NCBI GenBank assembly: GCA_030536565.1
Contig: JAUNPT010000012.1
Coordinates: 3,119-20,072 of the forward strand
Direction: 5' to 3'
Source of the DNA: Eubacteriales bacterium
GTDB taxonomy: Bacteria; Bacillota; Clostridia; Lachnospirales; Lachnospiraceae
DNA: 16,954 bases
Below the pieces are notes generated by a model. That model was not told the origin of the DNA. It worked only from the letters and a program-made list of their open reading frames with translations, and did no database searches. The position numbers and the translations under genes were made by a program. Below, piece by piece: positions 7,390 through 14,093 of this stretch (positions are counted from its first letter, which is position 1; each line of letters opens with the position of its first letter).

Positions 7390-9453
7390 TTAAATATTCA
7401 ATTTATTCAGGCACCTAAGCGTATATTCGTCCACCTTACTCTTTAACACCGCATTTTCCTGCCTGTCACTCCACTGCGCATCTGACATTATTATATCTGC
7501 TGAAGCTGCCGCCGCTTTCAAAACCCTGGCATCAGCAAATATATCGCCAATTCCAAAATCAAATTCCCCGCTTTGCCTTACACCAAAGAAATCTCCGGGC
7601 CCTCGAAGCTTTAAATCTTCTTCCGCTATTTTAAAGCCATCGTTGGATTTATTAAGAATTTCCAGACGTTCTTTAATCTTCTTTGATTTAGAAGCTGTAG
7701 AAAAAATACAGTAGGACTGATATCCTCCCCTGCCAACCCTGCCACGCAGCTGATGGAGCTGGGCAAGTCCAAAACGCTCCGCATTTTCAACCATCATCAC
7801 TGTCGCATTCGGAACATTTACTCCGACTTCAACTACAGTCGTTGAGACAAGTATATCTATACTGCCAGCAGAAAACAGCTCCATTATGCGGTTTTTCTCT
7901 GATGGCTTCATTTTTCCATGAAGATATTCAATTCTAATGCTGTCAGGCATAGATTTTTTCATGCTTTCTGTATAATCTATCACGTTCTCTGCCTCAATAT
8001 TTTCACTTTCTTCAACCATTGGACATATGACATATACCTGCCGGCCCTCTTTTATCTGATTTTCCATAAACCTGTAGGCTTTGGCACGATAGCTTTCGTC
8101 AACGACACAATTCTTAATCGGAAGTCTGTCAGACGGCATCTCATCAATAATTGAAATATCTAAATCTCCATATACTATAATTGCCAATGTTCTTGGTATA
8201 GGAGTGGCGCTCATAACAAGGATATGCGGATTATGTCCTTTTTCTGAAATCGTACGTCTCTGATTAACACCGAATCTGTGCTGCTCGTCCGTAATAACCA
8301 GAGCAAGCTTTTTGTATTCTACTTTTTCCTGAATAAGTGCATGTGTGCCTACAATGATATCTGCCTGCCCGTCTGCAATTCTTTTACAGGCTTCCCTTTT
8401 CTGTACTGCAGTCATTGAACCAACCAGAAGCTCAACCTTAAGCTCAACACCAAATTGTGCAAACATATTCGTCATTGCTTCGTGCTGCTGCTTTGCAAGC
8501 ACCTCTGTAGGAACCATCATAGCCCCCTGATTTCCTGAAAATGCTGCATTCATCAATGCCAGCACCGCAATTATAGTTTTTCCTGAACCTACATCTCCCT
8601 GAATAAGTCTGCTCATCATATGCTTTGAAGACATATCTTCCTTAACCTCGCACCATGTACGAAGCTGAGCGTCTGTGAGCTTATAAGGCAGCTTTAAAAT
8701 AAACTCTCCCGTTCTTTTATCATCAGGTATTACATATTCATTTTTCTGACATACGTTTTTTTCCTTAAGGCTTCTTACAGCCAGAACAAAAAGAAAAAAC
8801 TCCTCAAAAGCAAGACGCTTTCTTGCCTCCATATACTCCTCCATTGATTTTGGAAAATGTATCTGAACAAGTGCAAAATTATGTTCTGCCAAATGATATT
8901 TTTCTCGTATTTCCGAAGGTATATACTCTTTTTCCAATCCGGTTTTATATTTTTCCAATGCCTGTCTTACTGCCTTTGCCACAACCTTATTTGACAGTCC
9001 CTTAGTCAGGGGATATACCGGCTGCATTTCACCCATAAGCTTCCCATATTGGGCCAATGTATACAGCTGTGGCTGTTCTAAAACCATCTGATTCTTTTTT
9101 ATAGAAGCATGTCCTCTGAATACATACCTTGCACCTATTTTCAGTGTATTTCTAAGGAATGGCATGTTGAACCAGACACATTTACATGTGCCTCCTTCAC
9201 AGTCCTTAATATAAGTCGAAATAACTCTCAGCCTGCCTGTATTATACATTTCAACAGACTTTACAACCACGCCGTCAATTGCAGTAATATTCCTTTCAGG
9301 CTCCTGTATATAATCATTAATAAAAACAGGCTTTTCATATACATCATAATCCCGTGGGTAAAAACCCACGAGATCCTCAACTGTGTACACAGAAAGCCTG
9401 TTTAATAAATCAGCTGTTTTTTCGCCAATTCCCTTTAATTCAGTTATATTCAT
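7390..9453 (-). CDS. recG: ATP-dependent DNA helicase RecG
   Basis: Superfamily 2 helicase that remodels stalled replication forks and branch-migrates Holliday junctions. From the ATG at 9453 it has 687 residues, near the family norm. The order is an N-terminal helix-hairpin and wedge OB-fold (about 1-210) beginning with LKGIGEKTADLL, then helicase motifs: Walker A GDVGSGKT (286-293), PTEVLAKQ (315-322), DEQH (389-392), SATPIPRT (415-422), and in the second lobe TTVVEVGVNVPNA, FGLAQLHQLRGRVGR and a C-terminal FFGVRQSGEFDF segment typical of RecG. The ATG at 9453 has GGTGAT just upstream. An in-frame ATG at 9465 adds four residues and is possible. It follows fakA by 57 bases with no terminator. 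Confidence 0.97.
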   Translation of the reverse strand: MNITELKGIGEKTADLLNRLSVYTVEDLVGFYPRDYDVYEKPVFINDYIQEPERNITAIDGVVVKSVEMYNTGRLRVISTYIKDCEGGTCKCVWFNMPFLRNTLKIGARYVFRGHASIKKNQMVLEQPQLYTLAQYGKLMGEMQPVYPLTKGLSNKVVAKAVRQALEKYKTGLEKEYIPSEIREKYHLAEHNFALVQIHFPKSMEEYMEARKRLAFEEFFLFVLAVRSLKEKNVCQKNEYVIPDDKRTGEFILKLPYKLTDAQLRTWCEVKEDMSSKHMMSRLIQGDVGSGKTIIAVLALMNAAFSGNQGAMMVPTEVLAKQQHEAMTNMFAQFGVELKVELLVGSMTAVQKREACKRIADGQADIIVGTHALIQEKVEYKKLALVITDEQHRFGVNQRRTISEKGHNPHILVMSATPIPRTLAIIVYGDLDISIIDEMPSDRLPIKNCVVDESYRAKAYRFMENQIKEGRQVYVICPMVEESENIEAENVIDYTESMKKSMPDSIRIEYLHGKMKPSEKNRIMELFSAGSIDILVSTTVVEVGVNVPNATVMMVENAERFGLAQLHQLRGRVGRGGYQSYCIFSTASKSKKIKERLEILNKSNDGFKIAEEDLKLRGPGDFFGVRQSGEFDFGIGDIFADARVLKAAAASADIIMSDAQWSDRQENAVLKSKVDEYTLRCLNKLNI

Positions 9454-9469
9454 ATAAATCACCATTCTT

Positions 9470-9484
9470 GCTGCAGTCTGCAGC
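9470..9484. repeat. 15-bp CTGCAG palindrome between fakA and recG
   Basis: Perfect palindrome around one central base (GCTGCAG, T, CTGCAGC). A third CTGCAG lies nearby at about 9503-9508. As RNA it could fold a short hairpin just before recG. It lacks a T-run, so it is not an intrinsic terminator. Confidence 0.7.
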
Positions 9485-9510
9485 CTTTGGGTTTTGTCTA
9501 AACTGCAGAA

Positions 9511-11193
9511 TTACTCTACTGAAACAATATAATAATAAACTGGCTGTCCGCCTTCCTGAAGCTCAACATCTATATCCGGGAATTTTTCTTCTATCTTTGC
9601 CGAAATGTCCTCTGCTTCTTCCTCTGATACATCAAGGCCATAATATAAACTTACAAGCTCTGAATCATCATCAAGCATTGCCTCTATCATTTCTAAAACA
9701 GCTGCCTCTACAGTTTTTCCAACTGCAAGAAGGCCTGAGTCCCCAAGTCCAAGATAATCATCTTTATGAATTTCCCTGCCGTCAATAGAAGTATCTCTTA
9801 CTGCATAAGTAAGCTGTCCTGACTTAACGTATTTTACAGCTTCCTTCATTGCATCTTCATTTTCCTTGGCACTTCTTGACATTTCAAAATTAATCATAGC
9901 TGTAATTCCCTGAGGAATTGTCTTTGTTGGAATTACAACAAGCTTTTTATCCTCAACAATAGAAGCTGCCTGCTGTGATGCAAGAATAATATTGCTGTTG
10001 TTTGGCAGTACATATATTGTATCTGCATTAATCTTTTCTGCCGCATTGATAATATCCTCTGTTGAAGGATTCATTGTCTGTCCTCCCTCAATGACCTGGT
10101 CAACACCCAGTCCTGCAAAAATCTCTGCAATTCCGGCGCCGGCAGCAATTGTAATAAATCCGAAATCCTTGCGTGGCTCCTCTTTTTTGTTGATTTCCTT
10201 CATTGCATCTGCCGCAGCTGCTGCCTGAAGCTCTGCCTGTGAAGCAACCTTCTGGTTGTGCTCCTCGCGCATATTATCAACTTTCATCTTTGTAAGCTGA
10301 CCATATGTTAAAGCCTTTTCAAATGCCTGACCCGGATGGTTAGTATGGACATGCACCTTAACTATATCGTCTAATGCAACGCATACGATGGAATCGCCTA
10401 TTGATGAAAGAAAAGCCTTAAAATCTGCTTCTGTCTTTTCATTAAATTCCTTATCAAGCATAATAATAAACTCTGTGCAGTATCCAAACTTAATATCCAC
10501 ATCAGCAGCTGCACCTGTGCCAGACTTTACTGCCTGTGCTGCTGGCCTGGAATCTTCTATACTAAAATCTGTAACCTTTCCTGTCAGTGCATCATGCATT
10601 CCGCGAAGGACTACTACCAGCCCCTGTCCGCCTGAATCTACTACACCTGCTTCTTTTAAAACCGGAAGCATCTCCGGTGTTTTAGATAACACATACTCTG
10701 CATGTTCAATAATCTTTTCAATAGCCTCAGCTATATCGTCAGTCTCGCCTGCAACCTCTGCAGCCTTATCTGAAACTCCCTTGGCAACAGTAAGAATTGT
10801 ACCCTCTTTAGGCTTCATTACTGCCTTATATGCTGTTTCTGTGGCTCTCTGTGCAGCTAATGCAATAGTCTCAACGGTAAGTTCACTGACTCCTGCCATC
10901 TCCTTTGTAAAGCCTCTGAACAGCTGAGATAAAATTACACCTGAGTTACCTCTGGCACCTCTTAGCGAACCTGTTGAAATAGCTTTTGCCAGAGTATCCA
11001 TGCTAGGATTGGCAATAGCCTGAACTTCCTTTGCTGCTGACATGATTGTCATTGTCATATTAGTTCCTGTATCACCATCTGGAACAGGAAATACGTTAAG
11101 ATCATTAATCCATTCTTTCTTTGATTCAAGATTCTTAGCACCTGCGAGAAACATTTTCTGCAAAAGTGCCGCATCTATTGTACTTGTTGCCAC
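9511..11193 (-). CDS. fakA: Fatty acid kinase subunit FakA (YloV, DAK2/DhaL-type kinase)
   Basis: ATP-dependent kinase that phosphorylates exogenous fatty acids held by a FakB (DegV-family) carrier, feeding acyl-phosphate to phospholipid synthesis. It has 560 residues from a GTG at 11193, with GGAGGAAAG just before it. The N-terminal DhaL-like domain (about 8-200) shows NVFPVPDGDTGTNM with metal-binding Asp39 and Asp41, SLRGARGNSGVILSQ (76-90) and DSGGQGL (186-192). The middle domain has Cys239, His281 and His283, matching the positions of the zinc-site residues reported for S. aureus FakA. The C-terminal DegV-like domain follows from about 340. No degV/fakB gene is in the window, so the carrier must be elsewhere. 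It lies downstream of the asp23-like gene, as yloU-yloV do in B. subtilis. Confidence 0.93.
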   Translation of the reverse strand: MATSTIDAALLQKMFLAGAKNLESKKEWINDLNVFPVPDGDTGTNMTMTIMSAAKEVQAIANPSMDTLAKAISTGSLRGARGNSGVILSQLFRGFTKEMAGVSELTVETIALAAQRATETAYKAVMKPKEGTILTVAKGVSDKAAEVAGETDDIAEAIEKIIEHAEYVLSKTPEMLPVLKEAGVVDSGGQGLVVVLRGMHDALTGKVTDFSIEDSRPAAQAVKSGTGAAADVDIKFGYCTEFIIMLDKEFNEKTEADFKAFLSSIGDSIVCVALDDIVKVHVHTNHPGQAFEKALTYGQLTKMKVDNMREEHNQKVASQAELQAAAAADAMKEINKKEEPRKDFGFITIAAGAGIAEIFAGLGVDQVIEGGQTMNPSTEDIINAAEKINADTIYVLPNNSNIILASQQAASIVEDKKLVVIPTKTIPQGITAMINFEMSRSAKENEDAMKEAVKYVKSGQLTYAVRDTSIDGREIHKDDYLGLGDSGLLAVGKTVEAAVLEMIEAMLDDDSELVSLYYGLDVSEEEAEDISAKIEEKFPDIDVELQEGGQPVYYYIVSVE

Positions 11194-11237
11194 AACTTTC
11201 CTCCATTCCGCCTTACGGCTGCATAAACAATATAATA

Positions 11238-11597
11238 TTAATCGATGACGCGGACGCCTTCAACATAAATGTTAATTTTTTTAATCTCAAGTCCTGTAAA
11301 CTCGTGAACCTTATATTTGACATTTTCAATAAGATTATCAGCAACTGTTGAGATACTGACACCATAAGATACAATGACATGAAAGTCTAATTCTATCTTG
11401 TTATCCTCGTCTATTGTCACGCTGATTCCTCTTGTAAGGCTGTCACCCTTCAAAAGCTTCACTAATCCATCTTTCATGCTTACTGCTGCCATTCCGACAA
11501 TACCAAAGCACTCTACTGCTGTTGAGCCTGCATATTTAGCAATGACTTCTGAATCAATAGAAATAGTTCCCAACTGTCCGTCTAAATGCCCTTTCAT
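11238..11597 (-). CDS. Asp23/Gls24 family protein (YloU-like)
   Basis: 119 residues, matching B. subtilis YloU (about 120) in size and sequence style: GTISIDSEVIAKYAG near the N-terminus, ECFGIVGMA (29-37), a central LTRGISVTID, then FHVIVSYGVSI and the C-terminal KKINIYVEGVRV. The family is linked to envelope or alkaline stress, but the molecular role of YloU is not established. There is no signal peptide, so it is probably cytoplasmic or membrane-associated. The ATG at 11597 has GGAGG 8 bases upstream. It precedes fakA by 44 bases and is probably co-transcribed with it. Confidence 0.93.
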   Translation of the reverse strand: MKGHLDGQLGTISIDSEVIAKYAGSTAVECFGIVGMAAVSMKDGLVKLLKGDSLTRGISVTIDEDNKIELDFHVIVSYGVSISTVADNLIENVKYKVHEFTGLEIKKINIYVEGVRVID

Positions 11598-11646
11598 ATC
11601 TATACCTCCATTCGCGGATACACAAATTATCCAATTTATTATATAT

Positions 11647-11675
11647 ATTATACACTCTATTATTCTAAAAATAAA
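11647..11675 (-). promoter_or_regulatory. Possible sigma-A promoter of the asp23-like/fakA/recG operon
   Basis: On the minus strand a perfect TATAAT (11647-11652) lies 17 bases after TTTATT (11670-11675), a weak -35. It sits just downstream of the rpmB terminator and about 50 bases before the asp23-like start, where an operon promoter is expected. Confidence 0.5.
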
Positions 11676-11678
11676 CTA

Positions 11679-11734
11679 CAAAATAAAATAAGGTAAACCG
11701 CACAAAATCCTCCGACCCCGGGCAATTCACCTTA
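11679..11734 (-). terminator. Terminator after rpmB
   Basis: On the minus strand a 13-bp stem including three wobble pairs (arms 11722-11734 and 11689-11701, TAAGGTGAATTGC / GCGGTTTACCTTA) closes a 20-base loop and is followed by ATTTTATTTTG. The loop contains a GGAGG followed by GTG, which is unusual. It starts about 32 bases after the rpmB stop. Confidence 0.65.
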
Positions 11735-11766
11735 CTAAACTGGTATAAATCATATTCAACAATAGA

Positions 11767-11952
11767 TTATGCACGCTCAACTTTTCCAGAACGCAAACAT
11801 GATGTACATACATACATCTTCTGAGCTGCACCATTAACTTTAACTCTAACAGACTTAACATTAGAATTCCAGATTTTATTAGATCTTCTATGAGAATGAC
11901 TCACTGCGTTACCAAAGTGAGCACCTTTTTCGCATATTGCACATTTTGCCAT
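11767..11952 (-). CDS. rpmB: 50S ribosomal protein L28 (zinc-binding form)
   Basis: Component of the large ribosomal subunit. It has 61 residues, the usual length. The start MAKCAICEKG and the later CTSC give Cys4, Cys7, Cys49 and Cys52, the paired CxxC pattern of the C+ (zinc-ribbon) form of L28. HSHRRSNKIWNSN (19-31) is the conserved basic core that contacts rRNA. The ATG at 11952 has AAGGAGGTG upstream. It has its own promoter and terminator and appears monocistronic. As in B. subtilis it neighbours the yloU-yloV pair, but here on the same strand. Confidence 0.97.
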   Translation of the reverse strand: MAKCAICEKGAHFGNAVSHSHRRSNKIWNSNVKSVRVKVNGAAQKMYVCTSCLRSGKVERA

Positions 11953-11977
11953 TTCAAATACACCTCCTTACCGGTAT

Positions 11978-11992
11978 TGGGTATTTTACCCA
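11978..11992 (-). promoter_or_regulatory. Short hairpin in the rpmB leader
   Basis: A perfect 6-bp inverted repeat (TGGGTA / TACCCA) with a 3-base loop in the 5' leader of rpmB, between the promoter and the AAGGAGG site. It may stabilise the leader or influence initiation. No known L28 control element is recognised in it. Confidence 0.4.
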
Positions 11993-12003
11993 CAACAAAA
12001 AGT

Positions 12004-12032
12004 ATTGTATCAGATATCTTTATCTTTTGCAA
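12004..12032 (-). promoter_or_regulatory. Putative sigma-A promoter of rpmB
   Basis: On the minus strand, TTGCAA (12027-12032), a 17-base spacer, and TACAAT (12004-12009), about 50 bases before the rpmB start. Both hexamers match the consensus in five or four of six positions with ideal spacing. Confidence 0.7.
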
Positions 12033-12033
12033 G

Positions 12034-12079
12034 AATTATTTTTCAAAAAATAGTTCAAAAATAGTTCTTAAAAATAATT
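12034..12079. repeat. A/T-only inverted repeat enclosing an 11-bp tandem repeat
   Basis: Perfect 10-bp arms (aattattttt at 12034-12043, aaaaataatt at 12070-12079) flank two exact tandem copies of aaaaatagttc (12046-12056 and 12057-12067). It lies between the small membrane-protein gene and the rpmB -35 element. Without G-C pairs or a trailing T-run it is unlikely to terminate. It could be an UP-like A/T element for the rpmB promoter. Confidence 0.6.
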
Positions 12080-12083
12080 TTCC

Positions 12084-12233
12084 TTATTTCAGCTGATGGC
12101 AGAACATATTATATCCCACAATAACTAACGTAATAATAATACATATACATAAGAATATATTTTCCATCAACAGCAGTGCTATAATCATGCCAACAGCAAT
12201 CCAGAACATTATAAATCCAAGCATTCTGCACAT
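12084..12233 (-). CDS. Small two-helix membrane protein (49 aa), unknown function
   Basis: A short open frame fills most of the 354-base gap between gerW and rpmB. From the ATG at 12233 it encodes 49 residues: a short basic start (MCRML), one hydrophobic helix at about 6-23, a brief turn with Glu24-Asn25, a second helix at about 26-40, and a short tail ending in HQLK. GGGTGA lies just upstream of this ATG. An in-frame GTG at 12242 would add three residues. Three cysteines lie in or next to the helices. It starts about 70 bases after gerW with no terminator between them, and a possible promoter overlaps the gerW stop. I do not know a function. The clean two-helix pattern and good binding site favour a real gene over chance. 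Confidence 0.65.
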   Translation of the reverse strand: MCRMLGFIMFWIAVGMIIALLLMENIFLCICIIITLVIVGYNMFCHQLK

Positions 12234-12297
12234 ATACTTCACCCAAATAGAATCCGTCTGTATATTCTATGCAGAAAGCTCCTGATTATAACCTTGT

Positions 12298-12326
12298 CTT
12301 ATACAATTACTCTGAAACCTTGTCTA
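12298..12326 (-). promoter_or_regulatory. Possible promoter of the 49-aa membrane protein
   Basis: On the minus strand, TAGACA (12321-12326), a 17-base spacer, and TATAAG (12298-12303), overlapping the gerW stop. A perfect TATAAT also occurs at 12285-12290 without a good -35. The decamer AGACAAGGTT is repeated exactly at 12316-12325 and 12290-12299, 26 bases apart. Confidence 0.4.
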
Positions 12327-12696
12327 TTGCGTCATTAATTTCTTTGCTTTCCTTTACTCTGCCTGACTTGCCAGAAACTTTATCAATCAAATCCGGAACC
12401 ATATCTAATATCTTAGTAATAGTATCCTGATTCTTGATATTAACAAGCTTTGTTGCACCATTCTGAATGACCAGAACAGCACTTGGAGAAACCTTCCCTG
12501 TCATTGCTCCGCCTGCATTGTTTTTTTTATCTCCGGCAAAAGCACCTGCTCCAACGCCAAACGATACATCAACTAATGGTAAAATAATCGTATCATTAAC
12601 AGTAACTGCATCTCCAACTACCGTTTTAGCTGACACAAATGAATCCATCCCCTTAAAAAGTGATGCTACTGTAGCATCAAAATTATTCTCTGCCAT
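12307..12696 (-). CDS. gerW: GerW family spore protein (YtfJ)
   Basis: Homologue of B. subtilis YtfJ/GerW, a forespore-expressed protein needed for normal germination with L-alanine. The ATG at 12696 gives 129 residues and is preceded by GGAGGATA at a good distance. The upstream in-frame ATG at 12711 would swallow this binding site. Visible family features are ILPLVDVSFGVGAGAF near 38-53, a Gly-rich GGAMTGKVSPSAVLVI segment (63-78), and a C-terminal amphipathic TITKILDMVPDLIDKV. There is no signal peptide. It follows the DUF2953 gene, as ytfJ follows ytfI in B. subtilis, which strongly supports the assignment. Confidence 0.92.
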   Translation of the reverse strand: MAENNFDATVASLFKGMDSFVSAKTVVGDAVTVNDTIILPLVDVSFGVGAGAFAGDKKNNAGGAMTGKVSPSAVLVIQNGATKLVNIKNQDTITKILDMVPDLIDKVSGKSGRVKESKEINDAIDKVSE

Positions 12697-12721
12697 GTAA
12701 ATATCCTCCATTCTCCATTAC

Positions 12722-12759
12722 TGCTACACTCAGTATAGCATTTTTAATTTTCTAATCAA
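12722..12759 (-). promoter_or_regulatory. Possible promoter of gerW with overlapping inverted repeat
   Basis: On the minus strand, TTGATT (12754-12759), a 16-base spacer, and TATACT (12732-12737). The -10 is embedded in an 8-bp inverted repeat with one wobble (TGCTATAC / GTGTAGCA, 12722-12740) that could serve as an operator. It resembles sigma A rather than the sigma F/G elements expected for ytfJ, so the call is tentative. Confidence 0.4.
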
Positions 12760-13728
12760 TTACTTATTTATAAATTTACGAATTTGTTTATTCGTATAAC
12801 ACTTTACCGCAATTACAGCTATCCAAAAAATCTGCACATGTCCCTTTAAATAAATATCTGCCTCTAAAACCTCATTCTCAAAATCTGGCTTAATACCAAT
12901 ATCCAGCCCTAAAAAACCATACAGACAGGCAAGCCACATTGCAGCCTTTCCTGTAGTCTCTGGATCTTCAAAGCCGAAATGAAAATCCACAATATATTTT
13001 GAGGGCTTTATAAGCTTAAAAAGCTTTATTAATTGCTGCTTTACAAACTCAAATAATTTTTTGTTATCAGGGTCATTTATTATTTCAATCACCCTGCCGG
13101 CTTTTTCAGACAGGCTTTCTTTTGCCTTAATTATTTTATTATATACATCAGCAGCTTTTTTAAAAATATTTTTAATTATTCTAATTATGTTGCCGGCCAG
13201 CGAAAGTATCTTATTCTTAGCTCTTAAAAAAATTGACTTTTTTGTTTTTTTGCCAGCTCCTAATGCTAAAGAGCTGCCAGCCTCATCATAAGCTTTGGCT
13301 GTATTATGCTCCAAAGCTGTTTTCTCCAATGCTTTTAAGCTTATATTATCAGCCGCTTCTTTATCAGCTTCCGGATTATTTTTATAATCCTGTGGCAGTC
13401 CGCCATCAAAAATATTTTTTTCTTTTTTTTGTTTTATTTTTTTTCTTTTTCCATGACTGCCTTTAGCTTTATCTTCACCAAACAGGCAAAACCACAAAAG
13501 CTTTGCCTTCATATAAGCTTTATTATCCTTATAGATAAATCTGCCTCTTACAATATGTGCAAGCCATGTGACTTTTATATCTGCTCTTAATGTTCCATGA
13601 TAATCAGCTTTTATACAGTAATGAACCGGTGCAAATAATATAATCAAAAGCAGCAGTACAATAAGCCCAATAACGGACAGCAGTATAATCCCTGCTATTT
13701 TTAACAATAAAAAAATGATTTCCAGCAT
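12760..13728 (-). CDS. DUF2953 domain membrane protein (YtfI-like)
   Basis: 322 residues. A strong transmembrane helix (about 3-31, many Leu/Ile) is followed by APVHYCIKADYHG and an extended beta-rich stretch, a long Lys/Ala/Glu-rich low-complexity linker (about 88-170), then the DUF2953 C-terminal block DFHFGFEDPETTGKAAMWLA followed by LYGFLGLDIGIKPDFE and a second hydrophobic stretch (QIFWIAVIAVKCY). It is longer than the Bacillus YtfI protein mainly because of the linker. The function of the family is unknown. The pairing with gerW is conserved, suggesting a joint role at the forespore membrane; that is inference. Its AGGTGGGGG site overlaps the stop of the preceding 113-residue gene. Confidence 0.85.
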   Translation of the reverse strand: MLEIIFLLLKIAGIILLSVIGLIVLLLLIILFAPVHYCIKADYHGTLRADIKVTWLAHIVRGRFIYKDNKAYMKAKLLWFCLFGEDKAKGSHGKRKKIKQKKEKNIFDGGLPQDYKNNPEADKEAADNISLKALEKTALEHNTAKAYDEAGSSLALGAGKKTKKSIFLRAKNKILSLAGNIIRIIKNIFKKAADVYNKIIKAKESLSEKAGRVIEIINDPDNKKLFEFVKQQLIKLFKLIKPSKYIVDFHFGFEDPETTGKAAMWLACLYGFLGLDIGIKPDFENEVLEADIYLKGHVQIFWIAVIAVKCYTNKQIRKFINK

Positions 13729-13736
13729 TCCCCCAC

Positions 13737-14078
13737 CTATCTGCAGCCTATATTCTGTCCGAATCCTAAATATTCCTTGATGTTAAAGCTTCCTGTGCTC
13801 TTATATACCTCGTCTATTATCATTCTGACAAGTTCAAGAGCTTCGTTATACCCTTTAGCAATACCAATTATATATACATTTTCCAAATGCTTTTTATTTT
13901 TATAAAATGGCTGAAGCAGAATATTTGCCGGAATTATCTCTAACAAATCATCAGGATTTGCAGCAATCTGGATAAGATAGGTGTCTATCTGGAATCTGCT
14001 TTTCCTTATTTTCCCAAAGATCTTATACTTCTGCTTTCCAGCATTTTCCCCAATATACAGCTTTCTATACCACTTCAT
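13737..14078 (-). CDS. Unknown protein (113 aa) in the lysA-gerW gene string
   Basis: I do not recognise this protein. It is basic at the N-terminus (MKWYRKLYIGENAGKQK) and has no signal peptide or transmembrane helix. The rest looks alpha/beta: a strand-rich TYLIQIAANPDDLLEIIPAN near 33-52, then NVYIIGIAKGYNEALELV (67-84) leading into an amphipathic helix and a C-terminal KEYLGFGQ. The ATG at 14078 has AGGGGG upstream. It lies 15 bases after the 477-residue gene and 8 bases before the DUF2953 gene, so it is almost certainly translated as part of the same message. Confidence 0.8.
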   Translation of the reverse strand: MKWYRKLYIGENAGKQKYKIFGKIRKSRFQIDTYLIQIAANPDDLLEIIPANILLQPFYKNKKHLENVYIIGIAKGYNEALELVRMIIDEVYKSTGSFNIKEYLGFGQNIGCR

Positions 14079-14093
14079 AATAAGCCCCCTGTA

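Noticed and set aside
9470..9508. CTGCAG hairpin as terminator of fakA
   Set aside because: The stem is short and is not followed by a T-run; recG is likely transcribed through it.
9354..9788. Plus-strand open frame spanning the recG-fakA junction
   Set aside because: Leu/Gln/Pro-rich complementary-frame composition, overlapping the conserved ends of two real genes, with no family resemblance.
10388..10927. Long plus-strand open frame (about 179 codons) opposite fakA
   Set aside because: It is antisense to a clearly conserved coding region, rich in Ser/Ala/Thr as expected from a complementary frame, with no convincing binding site or domain.
11598..11766. spoVM between rpmB and the asp23-like gene
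   Set aside because: Both strands were read; only a 12-codon T-rich frame appears on the minus strand, with no SpoVM-like amphipathic sequence.
12034..12079. A/T-only inverted repeat as a terminator for the 49-residue gene
   Set aside because: The stem has no G-C pairs and the minus strand continues CTTGCAAAAG rather than a T-run; it was kept only as a repeat.
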